The position numbers and the translations under genes are program-made. Shown in pieces: positions 49,141 through 61,428 of a stretch of 64,000 nt of DNA (the first letter of the stretch is position 1; each line of letters opens with the position of its first letter). The stretch is from Morella rubra (taxonomy: Eukaryota; Streptophyta; Magnoliopsida; Fagales; Myricaceae): the NCBI GenBank assembly GCA_003952965.2, contig CM025850.1, positions 30,429,024-30,493,023 of the forward strand, read 5' to 3'. The notes beneath the pieces are model-generated. The model made no database searches. It saw only the letters and a program-made list of their open reading frames with translations, and had not been told where the DNA came from.

Positions 49141-50655
49141 ATGATGTAACGGATAAGCTCTTTCCCTTTCCACAAAATTCAGACAACTAAAAAATACTGT
49201 GAAGTTAGAAGAAAGGATAGAAACTGGGTGTCCTCTTTGGCTCTTATGTTCTTCGCGTGAGACCCACCGCTTGATTCTTACATCTACTGATTACTCTTCA
49301 TCATATACCCAACTGCAAAGGATGGTTACGTGTCCTATGCGGGTCCCATGCCAAAAAGGCTCTAGTACCGTCAGATTAACTAGCCCCACTTGCCTTATCC
49401 AAAACACAGACATAAGAAAAAAGAAAAAGAAAAACTAGGAATAATTCGAGTGGGATGTACCAATGGAAAGCTAGGCTTACGAGGCTTTTCCCCATAGTAT
49501 AATCGCTTAAATACCGGAGATTGACAAGTAGGAAATATTGTACAAATCTCTACAAAATAAATAAATAAATACATAAAAAAACATAGCACTAATGTTTTTT
49601 TAATCAGTGGAATGGATTTTGTTGAATAATTCAATATGAATCGATAATACCGAGGCTAGAATTCAAAGATCAAAATAATCTTTAATTTACTTATTTGAAT
49701 TAGATGCTTTAATTTGAAAAGAAAAAAAATATTGTATTAAATAATATGGAGTACAATTAATTCATTGATTATGGTTCATGTAGACATATTTTGGTGAATT
49801 TATAATAAATATATCAGGATATTTATTTTTTTAATAATTAATTTTACTTTTGACATTTAATATTACCATGACCAGAAATTAATAGAGTATCACATTGATT
49901 GATACGTATGTCAAGTTTGTCTATATAATAAACATAATTTATTATATTTAGATATATAATTTACATATTATAATATTGTGAACACATGAATTAGGGTAGG
50001 TAGCTCAAAAACCAGGATATATCTATTTGCAATTGAAATCGAACCAAGAATCTAAAAACATACGTTAAAAGCATTAAATAGAGGGTAGAATTAGGAAGTT
50101 TATTTTTTCTTAGAGATAGCGACGAATTTAATGGGACTTAAGGTCTGAAGGGACGCGTGGGCCAATGAGATCTTCCAAAGCAACTGCTCAAAATTGATTG
50201 GTAGTTAAGAATCCGTATGACACGCTCTTCGTCTAGTCTTTCATGACTCTGCCTACTGCAAACTGGCGGGTCAAGTAGTGGGCTCCACCCTCATCAATTT
50301 CTAACAAAGATCTGAATGTCCATATCGTGACACGTCATATAGAAAGAAAAAAAAAGGTTCACCCATTTCACAAATGGAGTGGCTATTTTGTCCCGACGCG
50401 GAAAATTGTCCGGATCCGATCCCTTACCCGATTATTTCGTATATATTCCTTTATTTTTCCACTAATTGCGAATACGAGCAATAAATCTCCTTCTTTTTTT
50501 TTTTTTTTTTCTCCCGGGAATTGGTTCGGTGAGTTTGCCAGCTCGGTGCTTCAAGGATGGGTGTTAGTTTACTGGATATAATAATATTTTTTTGGATCAG
50601 TATCTGGATATTATAATCAATTGGTACAGGAGAAATAGTTGAATGCTTGGAAGTA
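49141..50655. other. Intergenic; S40 upstream region
   Basis: Distal S40 promoter and AT-rich intergenic DNA. No gene seen. A poly(T) run lies at about 50494-50510. Confidence 0.5.
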
Positions 50656-50701
50656 TGTACTTTTTACTGTTGCCTAAAAAAAATTGTACTTTTTACTGTT
50701 G
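50656..50701. mobile_element. Poly(A) micro-insertion with 17-bp target duplication
   Basis: TGTACTTTTTACTGTTG occurs at 50656-50672 and again at 50685-50701. It flanks only 12 bases, CCTAAAAAAAAT. Length and composition fit an almost fully 5'-truncated retroposon end on the plus strand. Filler DNA at a repaired break is an alternative. Confidence 0.5.
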
Positions 50702-50811
50702 AAAAAATTATTTTTAATAAGTGTGGATAAATTAGAATCTTATCGCTTAGAAAGTCAAGTTATTGATTTAAATAACCGATTTAATTCAAGTGTTAGGAGT
50801 TTGATGTTGAG

Positions 50812-50994
50812 TTTGGATGATAATTTTTTATAATTTATATAATTCAGAGAGAGATAAATATAATAGATGAATTTTATATTATTTAATATTATTTATATAA
50901 AATTTTAAGTATTATTGATCCCACCTATTGTGTCTAATTCTCTTTTAATTATACTGTACAATTCGAGAAAAAAATTATAAAATATCCTAATCCC
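50812..50994. mobile_element. Fourth copy of the palindromic MITE family
   Basis: The left arm reads TTATAATTTATATAATTCAG then AGAGATAAATATAATAG; the right arm reads CCTATTGTGTCTAATTCTC and ends ATAAAATATCCTAATCCC. GTTGAG flanks both sides (50806-50811 and 50995-51000), a shortened or decayed target duplication. No coding capacity. Confidence 0.65.
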
Positions 50995-51000
50995 GTTGAG

Positions 51001-51885
51001 CACTTAGCCAATCAGTGTATTTTTTTAATTAAATCAACTCCGTCCGAATTCGGTACACAACAATTAGTCAATTAAATATTGTGAATTTTTCCTCATTAAC
51101 TAAAAAATTTACAAGAGATTTTTATTTTTCCTGTTTTTGTTTTTGTTTTTCAAATGGATAATCGGGTAGATAAAAAAATTAGAGGATATAATGCCCGTGG
51201 AAAGAGATATTCTGACCACAGTTATTGTCTACTGTTTTTCATTAAACCGAAATTTTCCAACTCCATGGGCGAATGTGAAGAACATGACTCGTGGTTTGGG
51301 TTATTTTTTATAGGTAGCTGAGGTAATTATGGGCGTGATTTTATGGGATGAGAATTTTTCCGCCATTTGTTTAATACTTAAACGTCCTATCAGATTTTCA
51401 ACAAGATTTTTGCAACTTAAATTTTAATCTCTTAGCTTATATGATATACTAATTAATTATCCGTGCACGAAAAATATATTTTTCTCTTATTTTATTTTTC
51501 TTCTCCTTTTCTTTATTCTGATATGCTTGATAAAAATTGAATATTGATAATTACGTTCGTTTTGACTTCAAATATGAAAACTATTTCTCGAGTTCAAGGG
51601 AACTTTCGGGCTACTACGTACTTTTCTAATATGAATAGATACATGATTTTGTTTCAAATGTCAAGCTCGATCTGGACCTATTTTGGGGGTGAATCACGTG
51701 GAGGGTGGAGGGGATGATAATAGACAAGGAATATCTTATTCATGTCCCTTTCATAATTTGGGCCTAGTCAATTAATGGTACAGATAGATCCACAGTACGA
51801 TAAAAAAGTTGATCCTTTCTTCGACCACCCCCATGAAGACAGTTGAATTAATTCTCAGAGTTTTATTTTTTATTTTTTTAGCTCC

Positions 51886-51921
<36 letters not shown>

Positions 51922-53963
51922 ACATATGATTGAATGCAATATAATAAGACATTCTAGAAGAACTCCAATTAGCATACTATAAGAAAATGAATAGTTTTGC
52001 ACCAATAATTAATACTAGTCTTTACACTACTTAAATTAACAACTCCTAATTTTTTAAGATCATGCATGCATGCTGTGCAGCACCTACCGATCGATATTAT
52101 AAGAGTCGACAGAATAAAGGCAAAGAGATATCTAGGGTTTCGAAAATATAATTTTAACTTATCTTCATGGATGTATTAAAAAATATACTTTATATTAATT
52201 TGCTTAAAATGATAAGGAACAAAGATCATGAATGATCCGGAAAAAGCTCCTTTTGAAAGAAGATCTTACTGATTTGGTAAATCCTTAATTTTATTTATAT
52301 AGACAGCATGTCAGCGATACTTTACATTGTAAGGCTCCAATAATGACGGTGTTAGCAAAAATATTTAACTAATTAATTATAGTTGTCGTCTATGAATATA
52401 TCATTGGTGCATTGAGAATATCAAGCTATCTTTTATTATCGTGTCTAATTATACGTCGTGATCAAATATATGAAAAAGTTTATGCCTCCTTTCTTGTCAC
52501 GAATTAAGTGCTTGATAAGGTAAAAAAAAATGAAAATAAAGACAAGGGTTAAGATATGAACTTGCATGCGTAAAGTGTCTTATCGGGTCGGTAGGGTCCT
52601 CGATCGCGATTACTTATCCAAAAGAACATTCCGGAGACTTTCGCTTATTTTTTATTTTTGGTTAAATGTTGGTAGCTAGTCTGTGGATGTTTGCTAGCTT
52701 GTGGGCTCGATATCAGTATAGGGTCTGATTTCGGCTGCAAAACAAATGTCTGGAAATATTGGGCAACGAAGTGGGAAAGACGTACGATTTTTTTTTTTTA
52801 AATTTGGTTTGTGATGTGTGTGAGGTTAGAGTGGTCAAAAGAACTTTGACGTTATCTAAAAGGAGCTGCGGAAGATAATAAAGATTAATACAGGAGTACG
52901 TTTGTTCTGCACGCAGTACGTATACAGTACACAAAAAATATGCAACTTGTACCCATCAGTACAAAGCATGGGAGCAGCTAATAGTACAAGTGAAATATGA
53001 GGGATGGATCTTGGGGAGGAGAAGTTCTTGGCTATTCTTGATCTAGTTATTGATTGTCTTTAAAAAGTTATATACGGACTGAGTATGTCCTCCAGCTTCT
53101 GTCATGAGTAGACTAAAGGCAAATCATATACACTTTACCAGAGTAGACCTCGTAGAAGATTAGACGTATCATTATAAGTATTCGAAAATATCTGGGTGGG
53201 TGATGTTTGATTGTAAAAGTTTCGAGGTGCTAGAGTCGATGAAAAAGTGAAAAGAGAGATTATTTGAATAATTTTTTTATATTTATATGGAGTAAAAAAT
53301 GATAATGTGATGGGGAGAGACAGAATTTTAGAGAGTTATTTTATTAAAGTGAAAATTTTGAGGACTCGAAATTTTCACTCTCAAACATTTTGGGGGCCTG
53401 GAATGCTTAATTAGTCGATTAGTTCTAGGAGTATGGCTGAATTTCGATTTGGTCCTTAGAGTTTATTTCGTCATGAACTAGTTAGCTACGTAAGATTTAT
53501 TCTGTGGTATTGATGTGTCTCCGTTAGTTATGTGAGATTTATGCCATTAATATAAATAATTGAATTGATGGAATGATCACTTCAGTACATAAAGAATTCC
53601 TCAGGTACTATTATAGGACAAAATAAACTCTAGAGACGAGTTTGAAATTCGGCTATGGCCAGAAACTAGCTAGTGAACTAATTAACCCTATATTAAACTG
53701 CTCTACATTGCACTACAACTTCTAGTGCCATGACTAGTATATAATGGCAAAGGCAACCAGCAGAAAGCAGTCAATTTATGGTGGAGACCCAACCGATATA
53801 AGTTGAAAACTGACGGGGGTTGTTGACAAAATTACAATAAAAATAAAATTAGAACGAAACAATTTTAAACTAAGGCACGAAAATCCTCCTCCTCTAAGGA
53901 GATTCAAGCCTAATGCGGTTGTCAAAGTCCATAAATTGATGCAGCAGACCCTCTTTATGACTT
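51001..53963. other. Intergenic; no gene seen
   Basis: AT-rich DNA with a TA microsatellite at about 51886-51913 followed by a short TG run. Open frames on either strand lack domains. Nothing else recognised up to the copia element. Confidence 0.5.
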
Positions 53964-53968
53964 GTCTC

Positions 53969-54548
53969 TGATAGTTTATGCGGAATTAAACTAAATAAAT
54001 AACATGTTTTCGACAAAACATCTATCAGGATTATAATTGCAATTGCGAATTCGATTACTTACCTTGATATAGTAATTCGGGAATCCATAAGTTTCAACCC
54101 GCTTTACGATCCAATCCAAAGCTCCAACGATTCAGAATAGAATAGCAACAGAATAAAATAGCAACACAAATGTCTTGCCTCTGAAGGGATTTATGTTACT
54201 CTTTCCTTTTAGAGATTTCTCTAATAGGTTCTGATGGCCAACCCCTTGAATATAACAGTTATATTTATAAGCCTTGGGAAACTCTAGAGAGAGCATGAGA
54301 CATAGGATCCTTAGGGATCTCAAATTCCAGCCGTAGGATTAAATGAAGAACTCTTCTTCTAATAAAATTAGGGCTTCTACTAATTACAATCAAGTCCATC
54401 AACATATTGTAATTGACCCTTGAAATTTGAGATTATTGCAAATATGCCCCTTTTACATATAATTAATTCCTTCCACCAAACTATATTCCATATGAAATAT
54501 TAGGACTGAATTAATCATTTGGTTATCGATGGGCACATAATTCTAACA
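53969..54548 (-). repeat. 3' LTR of the copia element
   Basis: A 580-bp repeat with TG...CA ends. It aligns with the right LTR at both ends. It carries about 85 bp near 54090-54190 that the right copy lacks, and lacks a segment found there. Confidence 0.93.
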
Positions 54549-54669
54549 ATCTCCCACTTGCCTCAGAACCAAATATCACCGTCATGTCCCTATCTCATGT
54601 AAACTTTGATTTCTTAGTTCACAACTCAGTTGGACCACAAAATAATTTTGAAATATATATAATATACTT

Positions 54670-55092
54670 TTATGTATGTGTGTCACTTCTGGATATGATA
54701 TCATGTATTAGGTGAAAACGACGTTCTATGTACTTCGTCCTTTGATGAGACCTTGGTTTCACTGCCTGTGCAATTGCACCATTGTTATCGCAGTAAAAGG
54801 AAATAGGCGTCTCAATCGAAGGGACAACTTCAAGTTCTTGAATGAACTTGCGAATCCACACAGCTTCTTTTGCAGCTTCACTTGCAGCAACATATTCTGC
54901 CTCAGTTGTAGAATCAACAGTAGTACTTTGCTTGAAGCTTCTCCAACTAAATGCTCTTTTGCCAAGAAGGAACACAAACCCGGATGTTGATCTTCTATCA
55001 TCAATATCTAATTGAAAATCCGAATCTGTATATCCCTGGACAGTCAGATCCTCACTACCATACACTAAGAAATAGTATTTTGTATTTCTCAA
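54670..55092 (-). pseudogene. Copia RNase H domain remnant
   Basis: This open part encodes the RNase H end of the polyprotein. The expected acidic residues are visible in GYTDSDF, STTEAEYVA and YCDNNGA. It ends shortly before the 3' LTR, as in intact elements. It is separated from the reverse transcriptase part by frame breaks. Confidence 0.85.
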
Positions 55093-55119
55093 ATACTTGA
55101 GGATATGTTTTACTGCTGA

Positions 55120-56060
55120 CTAATGTTCTGGACCTGGATTGGATTGGTATCTACGCACAACGCTAACTGCGTGACTGATATCAGGTCTAGTACAAAGCAT
55201 AGCATACATGAGACTCCCTACAGCCGAAGTATAATGGCAGTTACTCATTTTCTCTCTTTCTTCAGGTGTTTTTGGACACATCTGCTTAAAGAAATGAATT
55301 CCATGTCTAAAGGGTAGAAACCCTTTCTTGGAATTTACCATGCTAAATCTAGCCAATATCCTGCCAATATAATTGACTTGTGAGAGACCCAATAATCTCT
55401 TCTTTCAGTCTCTAAACACTTTGATCCGAGTATGTAGGATGCTTCCCCAAGGTCTTTCATTGAAAATTGGTTAGACAACCACATTTTCACAGATGACAAA
55501 GCCCCTACATCATTCCCAATGAGTAGTATGTCATCCACATAAAGAACCAAAAAGGTGATAGCACTCCACTAACCTTCTTGTAGACACAAGGTTCATCCAT
55601 GTTTTGCGAGAAACCAAACATTTTGATTGACTCATTAAAACGGATGTTCCAACAACGTGATGCTTGTTTTAGGCCATAAATGGATTTCTCCAATTTGCAC
55701 ACTTTTGATTCATTTTCTCGAGATACAAAACCTTCTGGCTGGTCCATATAAATTTCTTCATGGATGTACCCATTCAAGAATGCGGTTTTCACATCCATCT
55801 GCCATATCTCATAATCATAGTATGCTGCAATTGCCAACAGAATCCTTATGGACTTTAGCATAGTTACTGGTGAAAAGGTTTCCTCATAATCAATACCAGC
55901 CTTTTGAGTATACCCTTTCGCACCAACCTAGCTTTAAAGGTCTCTACCTTTCCTGTTGGTCCAAGTTTCCTTTTGTAGACCCATTTGCAACCTATAGGCT
56001 TAATGCCTTCTGGTTTGTCTACCAAGGTCTATAACTTGTTGGAATGCATGGAGTCCAGCT
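55120..56060 (-). pseudogene. Copia reverse transcriptase domain remnant
   Basis: The RT domain is spread over more than one frame. The upstream piece (55861-55505) has QMDVKTAFLNG and YGLKQASRCW. After a frame change near 55545, the catalytic YVDD motif appears (about 55530-55541). A stop breaks the frame near 55400, and a third piece (55392-55120) carries the connection region. The chemistry-bearing motifs survive but the frame does not. Confidence 0.85.
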
Positions 56061-56061
56061 C

Positions 56062-57119
56062 TCATTCCATGGCCACATGCCAATGCTTAGCATCTTTGTC
56101 TTTCATAGCCTCTGTATAATCACAAGGATCAATCTCCAGTCCCTCAGAATCCATTTGATAAATCTCATTTAACAAACTGAATTTTACTGGAGGTCTTATA
56201 ATCCTTTTACTACGACGAGGCTCCTGTGTCTCAACAAGTTCAGTTTGATCAGTGGGAATAATCACTTGATCATCATTGTTCTCATTCTGCTCAGTCACTG
56301 TACTATTTCTTTGCTCATCAAGAGCAACTCTACTATCGGTTTCATTCAAATTATAATCCTTTTCAAGAAAAGTATCATTCCTGCTAACAAATACTTTGTT
56401 TTCATTTGGATTATAGAAATAGAAACTAGTAGTCATTTTGAGATAACTTACAAATAGGCACCGATCAGTCCTTGATCCCAGCTTATCCACATTAAACCTT
56501 TTAACATGAGCTGGACAACCCCATATCTTAATATGATTTAGGCTTGGCTTATTGCCAGTCCATAACTCATATTGGGTATTAGGAACTGATTTTGTAGGGA
56601 TCCTGTTTAACAAGTAAACAATGGTCTCCAAAGCATGTCCCTAAAATGATATGGGCAACTCAGATATGCTCATCATGGAACGAACCATATCCAATAGGGT
56701 TCTATTCCTTCTTTCTGCAACACCATTGTGCTGTGGTGTGCCTGGTGGTGTGAGTTGAGATATGATTCCATGATCTTTAAGATAAACTTTAAAATCATCC
56801 AAGAGGCATTCGCCTCCCATATCGGAGCGAAATATTTTAATGGACTCCGATTAAATATGATTCCATGATCTTTAAGATAAACTTTAAAATCATCCAAGAG
56901 GTATTCGCCTCCCATATCGGAGCGAAATATTTAATGGACTTTCTAATTTGTTTCTCAACTTCATTGTGGAATTCCTTGAACTTTTCAAAGGATTCCGATT
57001 TATGCTTCATCAGGTATAGATAACCATACTGGAATAATCATCAATGAAAGTAATGAAATATGAGAAACCTCCTCTTGCCATGTGGTTGAAGGGACCATAA
57101 ACATCAGTATGTATTAATC
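56062..57119 (-). pseudogene. Copia integrase core remnant with tandem duplication
   Basis: The C-terminal half (56631-56062) is open and shows YLLNRIPTKS and WGCPAHV, typical of the copia integrase end, then the acidic linker to RT. The core region between 56650 and 57119 is broken by stops and contains an 86-87 bp tandem duplication (listed separately). It cannot encode a working integrase. Confidence 0.82.
56760..56940. repeat. 86-87 bp tandem duplication inside integrase
   Basis: Copies at 56760-56846 and 56855-56940 begin ATATGATTCCATGATCTTTA. They differ by one C/T change and one T in a T run. The 8-bp spacer is CCGATTAA. The duplication shifts the integrase frame. Confidence 0.92.
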
Positions 57120-57761
57120 CTAATACTTCTGTGACTCTAATTCCTTTCCTGTAAAAGGGCTTTTGGTCATCTTTCCTTGTAAGTAGGGCTCACAGATTGG
57201 ATAGGGCTCAATTTTCAGAAATTGCAATGGCCCATCCCTTACCAATCTATTGATCCTATCAATATTGGCATAACCAAGTCTTAGATGCCATAAGTAAGTT
57301 AGATTAACATCCCTTTTCCTCTTAAGGGATAACACACTGGAATCATCATTCTCAATATTATTCAAAGAATTATCAACATTCAAAAGATAAAGACCATCAT
57401 AAATAATTCTAAAAGCAACAAATTTATTTTGAAATTTAATAACAAGCTTGGAATTGAAAAGAAATGAATATCCAGATAAAGCAAGTTTTGAAACAGAAAT
57501 CAAATTTCTATGAACTTCTGAAACATAAAGACAGTCTTCTAGAATCAAAATTTTATTATTAGATAATTCTAAACTAAAAACTCCGATGGCGGTCGCTGCA
57601 ACAGTTGCACCCGTCCCCATCTTAAGGATCAGCTCCCCTTCATGGAGCCTTCTGGTCTCCTTGAACCCCTGCAACATATTGCAGATGTGAGATGTAGAAC
57701 TAGAATCCACACACCATGAATTAAACGGACCATCCATTAAATTCAATTCAATTACAAGCAT
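57120..57761 (-). pseudogene. Copia protease and integrase zinc-binding remnant
   Basis: An open stretch of about 213 codons. The protease site reads WCVDSSSTSHIC where copia elements usually have D-S-G; here the Gly is Ser. The pre-integrase zinc region reads WHLRLGY and CEPYLQGKM; the second His (usually LGH) is Tyr and the second Cys (usually C-x-x-C) is Tyr, so the HHCC zinc site is lost. These substitutions would disable both domains. Confidence 0.85.
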
Positions 57762-57799
57762 ATCAGATATACCTTCAGAAGATTTGCCCTTTTTAAGAG

Positions 57800-58499
57800 A
57801 AGCTAAGTAAACTCGACAATTTCTCTTCCAGTGACCGGGCTTGCCGCAATGGAAACAATTTCCTTTGCCTTTGTTCTTGTCACCTCCTTTGTTTCCCTGT
57901 TCACCTTGAACATTCTTAGCTGCCTGATACCCTTATTATTTTTCTTGAAGTTCTTAAACTTGGGTTTCAGTTTCATAAAGGCATTAGATTTCTCTGTGAC
58001 CATCACAGTAGGTTTGTCCTTCTTGATGAGATCTTGAGCTGACTGCAACATATTGAGCAACTCTGACAATGTCACACTCATCTGGTGGACATCAGATTCT
58101 TCATAGCAGTCTGCTTAGCAGATCTGCTATGCTCTCCAAACATTTCTTGGAGATGCAACATAACGCCTGCAGCCGTAGCTATGCCTCACAATCTTTCTGT
58201 AAAACATTTGAGATTGAGGCCATAATATCATCATCATGCCAGTTGATAAAGACTGTCTTTTCTTCCTCAGTGGCATTGTCTAGGTCAAGCTCAGGTGACT
58301 TAGAGGTTAGAACATAATCGATCTTATCGGCTGAGAGAACAATCATAAGATTTCTCTTCCAATCAACATAATTCGGTCCTGTCAACCGATTGTCATCCAG
58401 TATCCTAGCTAAAGGATTAAAAATCATTTTGAATCTGCAAAACAATTTCACATATATATTTCCATTAGATTCAGGTTTTTGAAATACTAATGGTACCAC
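57800..58499 (-). pseudogene. Copia gag remnant with zinc knuckle
   Basis: The N-terminal gag part (58499-58179) has the LTGPNYVDWKRNL segment typical of copia gag and ends at an early stop near 58180. A second piece covers 58081-57803 with a frame change near 57900. In another frame, the nucleocapsid knuckle CFHCGKPGHWKRNC (about 57815-57857) is intact, C-x2-C-x4-H-x4-C. Confidence 0.85.
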
Positions 58500-59039
58500 C
58501 CATTCGAATAATAAACATATATATCAAATATATAGCAATAATGAGAAATATAACATTTATATTCTTGACATTCTAAATGGGTATCGAGAACCTCTACCTT
58601 ACATGCAACAACAATCCCATTTTGGTTATCATTGTACATATCTTGTAAAGGCGAATAGCTACTATTCATCAATATTTACATCATATGCAAAATATTTTAA
58701 AATATTTGTGATTCTCGATTTTCTTTTGGCCTACCTAAATAAACACATCTTATACTATTTTAGTATTTGCGTTTATTTGGTTTGTGCATTCCATTATCTA
58801 AGTGTGTTCCAAATTCTTGTGAGTTTATGTTACTATTTTAGTAGACACTCCCACTGAGATATAGACACTTATCTTCCCAAGAGATAAACAAGAAAATTTT
58901 ACAAAATTAAAACCAGTCTTATCCATTTTGGGTTCAACCAATTTTAATCAAGTAAAACTCCTATTTATTGATAATAGAGACTATAGGAAAAATTACAATA
59001 ATTAATCCAATTCAGCACCTAAAAATTGGAAGAAGAAAA

Positions 59040-59650
59040 AAAATCCAATTTTTTTTTTATGCCGGTCAACCGTTGATTGGTCAAACCGGTCTGACCCATT
59101 GATCCACCGGTCCGAATCCAACCCGGTCGGTGGTGGGTAGCGGTCTGGGTCAAACTAGGACCGGATCTGGGTCGACGGGTCCGGGTCCAACCCGCGGCCT
59201 CATCCTTTTTTTTTTTTATTAATGGACCCAGCCTAATGATTGGGCTGGGTCTTTTGGCCTTGGGTCGGGTAGGGCAATTGTTGCCTTACTCGAGGCCCAA
59301 ACGGGCGACCCAGGGCATCTTATGCCCCGTGGGAAAGGCTGGCGGCCAACCCCTGTTGGCTGCCGCCGGCCACTATGCTGGCCACGTCCGGCCAGCCCTA
59401 GGCTAGACGTTGGCTGGCCTTACCACCGACGGCTATAGAGTTGCCGTCAGGCGCTCTGGCGACTGCCGGAAAGGGCACCACACACCCGTGTCATACACGG
59501 GTGTGACCCTTTGGTGGTGCCCATAGCCTCCAAGGCTACCGGACGCCACCACAGCACCGGTCTGGTGCTGCTCCGGTCCCACCGGATGCAGCTTCGGTCA
59601 GTGGTCCGGTGGCTGCCTTCCTTATGGCCGTCGGCCACATTTTTAAAAAA
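59040..59650 (-). other. GC-rich untranslated leader of the copia element
   Basis: Between the primer-binding site and gag, this 600-bp block is much richer in G and C than the rest of the element. Simple GGTC/CCGG-type repeats abound. A perfect 9-bp stem, GACCCAGCC (59225-59233) with GGCTGGGTC (59243-59251), could form a hairpin. No open frame has a recognisable domain. It is probably leader RNA; an insertion of foreign DNA is possible. Confidence 0.5.
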
Positions 59651-59850
59651 AAAATTCTTTTCTTGATAACACGAATATACATATCTCATGCGAATCATAC
59701 ATAGAATAATATATTTCATCATATCTCATATGCCGTAAAGAGAAACAAAACTTTTTCTCTTTCACGTGATTTCAAAAATTGCGAAAGGCTTTTGATTTTC
59801 AATCAAAAATTTGCAAGGTCCATATAATCCAACAATTGCAGTTATATGAA

Positions 59851-59866
59851 CCTGGCTCTGATACCA
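59851..59866 (-). other. Copia primer-binding site
   Basis: TGGTATCAGAGCCAGG on the minus strand, complementary to the 3' end of initiator tRNA-Met, one base from the 5' LTR. Confidence 0.92.
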
Positions 59867-59867
59867 C

Positions 59868-60452
59868 TGATAGTTTATGCAGAATTAAACTAACATGTTT
59901 TCAACAAAACATTTATCAGGATTATAATTGCAATTGTTCGATTACTTACCTATATAGTAATTCGGGAATCCACAAGTGATCTAATCCAAAGCTCTTCCCT
60001 AAATTTATGTCACTCTCTCCTTTTAGATTTCTCTAATAGGTCTGATGAAATTATAACAGCAGTTTATAGGCCTTGGGAAACCCTAGAGAGAGCGCATTCT
60101 AGATCTGGGATCTTTCCAGTCTAGGAAAAAAATTTTTATACTAATCATATATAATTAAAATAAAAAATATTTAAGATAGCAATTTAATAATGCCCCAATG
60201 AGATATAGTATGTGGCCATTCAGGGGGGTTTGGTTGGGCCACCTAACTCGCTCCTCGAGGAAGCCATAGGGGATCTCAAATTCTAGGATTAAACTGATCC
60301 TAATCTTTACTAATTACAATCAAGTCCATCAACATATTGTAATTGACTGAAATTTGAGATTATTGCAAATATGCCCATTTTACATACAATTAATTCCTTC
60401 CACCAAACTATATTCCATATGAGATATTAGGACCCGACACATAATTCTAACA
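59868..60452 (-). repeat. 5' LTR of the copia element
   Basis: A 585-bp repeat pairing with 53969-54548. It contains about 165 bp at roughly 60100-60268 without a counterpart in the other LTR, including a short AT-rich run and a GC-rich end, perhaps a small nested insertion. Confidence 0.93.
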
Positions 60453-60457
60453 GTCTC

Positions 60458-61145
60458 CTCCATGAGGCAACAGCTCGGCTGCTCGTCCTATAGCTTGGAA
60501 CTACTATGCCCAAGAGGATGAGCCCAAAGTTTCACCACACGATCACACATTTTCTGCCAAGACTCAGCAAACGATGAAAGAGGGAATATATAATAGGCTC
60601 TGAAGATCTAGAGATAAAAGAACCAATTTGTTATTAACGACAAGGACACAACAAAAACTCTTAACTTTTCATCTTTCCCTCAGTCACACCTCCCCCACTG
60701 GGAGCAAGAAGTTAATGTAATGAATAATAAATAAAATATTAAAAATACACCAACGAAACCTTTTCCCAGGAGTTTACGAACAGTTTCTTGAACCATTTTT
60801 AAAGTGTGCGAAACAATAGATATAAAAATGAAAGCAGGCAAAGCCCGAGCTTTTCGACCGTTCAAATTTTGCCCAAAACCTTATCTTTGCACGGATTTGT
60901 CCAGAGAACTTTGTTCATTGTTGTGTTGACACGGGGGCTTGAACCATGCGCTGCTGCAGTATGGAGTTTTGTTTATTATTTCTCTTCTGTCTGAACTTCT
61001 ATGTGGATGGGCATCATTGTGATCGCCATCTTTATCCCTTCTATCACAAGTCTGTGAGGTGGGAAAAGAGAATATTGTTTTATCCATATCCGTTATCGGT
61101 AGTTATCATCTAAAAGTCAAGCTCCCGATATCTATCGGACCCATT
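60458..61145. other. Intergenic between copia element and uL11 gene
   Basis: No gene seen; the short open frames carry no domain. The distal part may contain regulatory DNA of the uL11 gene. Confidence 0.45.
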
Positions 61146-61428
61146 TGGGCCATAGAAAGTTGGGGTGGTGATTTTTTGCAGGTTCAGTTTGTGAACAAAC
61201 TTCGGGGAATGGAATGTGTCAACAGGTCCAGTCCATCTGCAGGGAGATTGATTTCTAACTGAGTCACACTTTCTACGGTTTGGGCCTTCACAAGTTTGTG
61301 ATTTGACTTGGGCTTCATTTATCTAAACGGGCCGCAAACCAGGAAATATAAGTCTTCTAAAAAAATAGAGGATATTTTTGTCATTTAGGTACCCGAGCCG
61401 AAAAACCCTAGCGTATATCAAACCCTAG
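61146..61428 (+). promoter_or_regulatory. uL11 gene promoter with telo-boxes and site II motifs
   Basis: Two telo-boxes AAACCCTAG lie at 61403-61411 and 61420-61428. Site II-type motifs TGGGCC (61146-61151, 61281-61286) and TGGGCT (61309-61314) lie upstream. This combination is the known signature of plant ribosomal protein gene promoters and ties expression to growing tissue. No clear TATA box is seen, which is common in this class. Confidence 0.85.

Larger units (their letters stand above)
53969..60452 (-). mobile_element. Ty1/copia LTR retrotransposon, full length but decayed
   Basis: A 6.5-kb element in minus orientation. LTRs lie at 53969-54548 (3') and 59868-60452 (5'), with TG...CA ends. 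The 5-bp target duplication GTCTC is perfect (53964-53968 and 60453-60457). The primer-binding site TGGTATCAGAGCCAGG (minus strand, + 59851-59866) matches initiator tRNA-Met, and the polypurine tract AAGTGGGAGAT lies beside the 3' LTR at about 54549-54559. Coding order is gag, protease, integrase, reverse transcriptase, RNase H, the copia order. Stops, frameshifts, an internal duplication and lost active-site residues show it is inactive. The LTRs carry private indels, so it is an old insertion. Its lineage within copia is not assigned. Confidence 0.95.
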
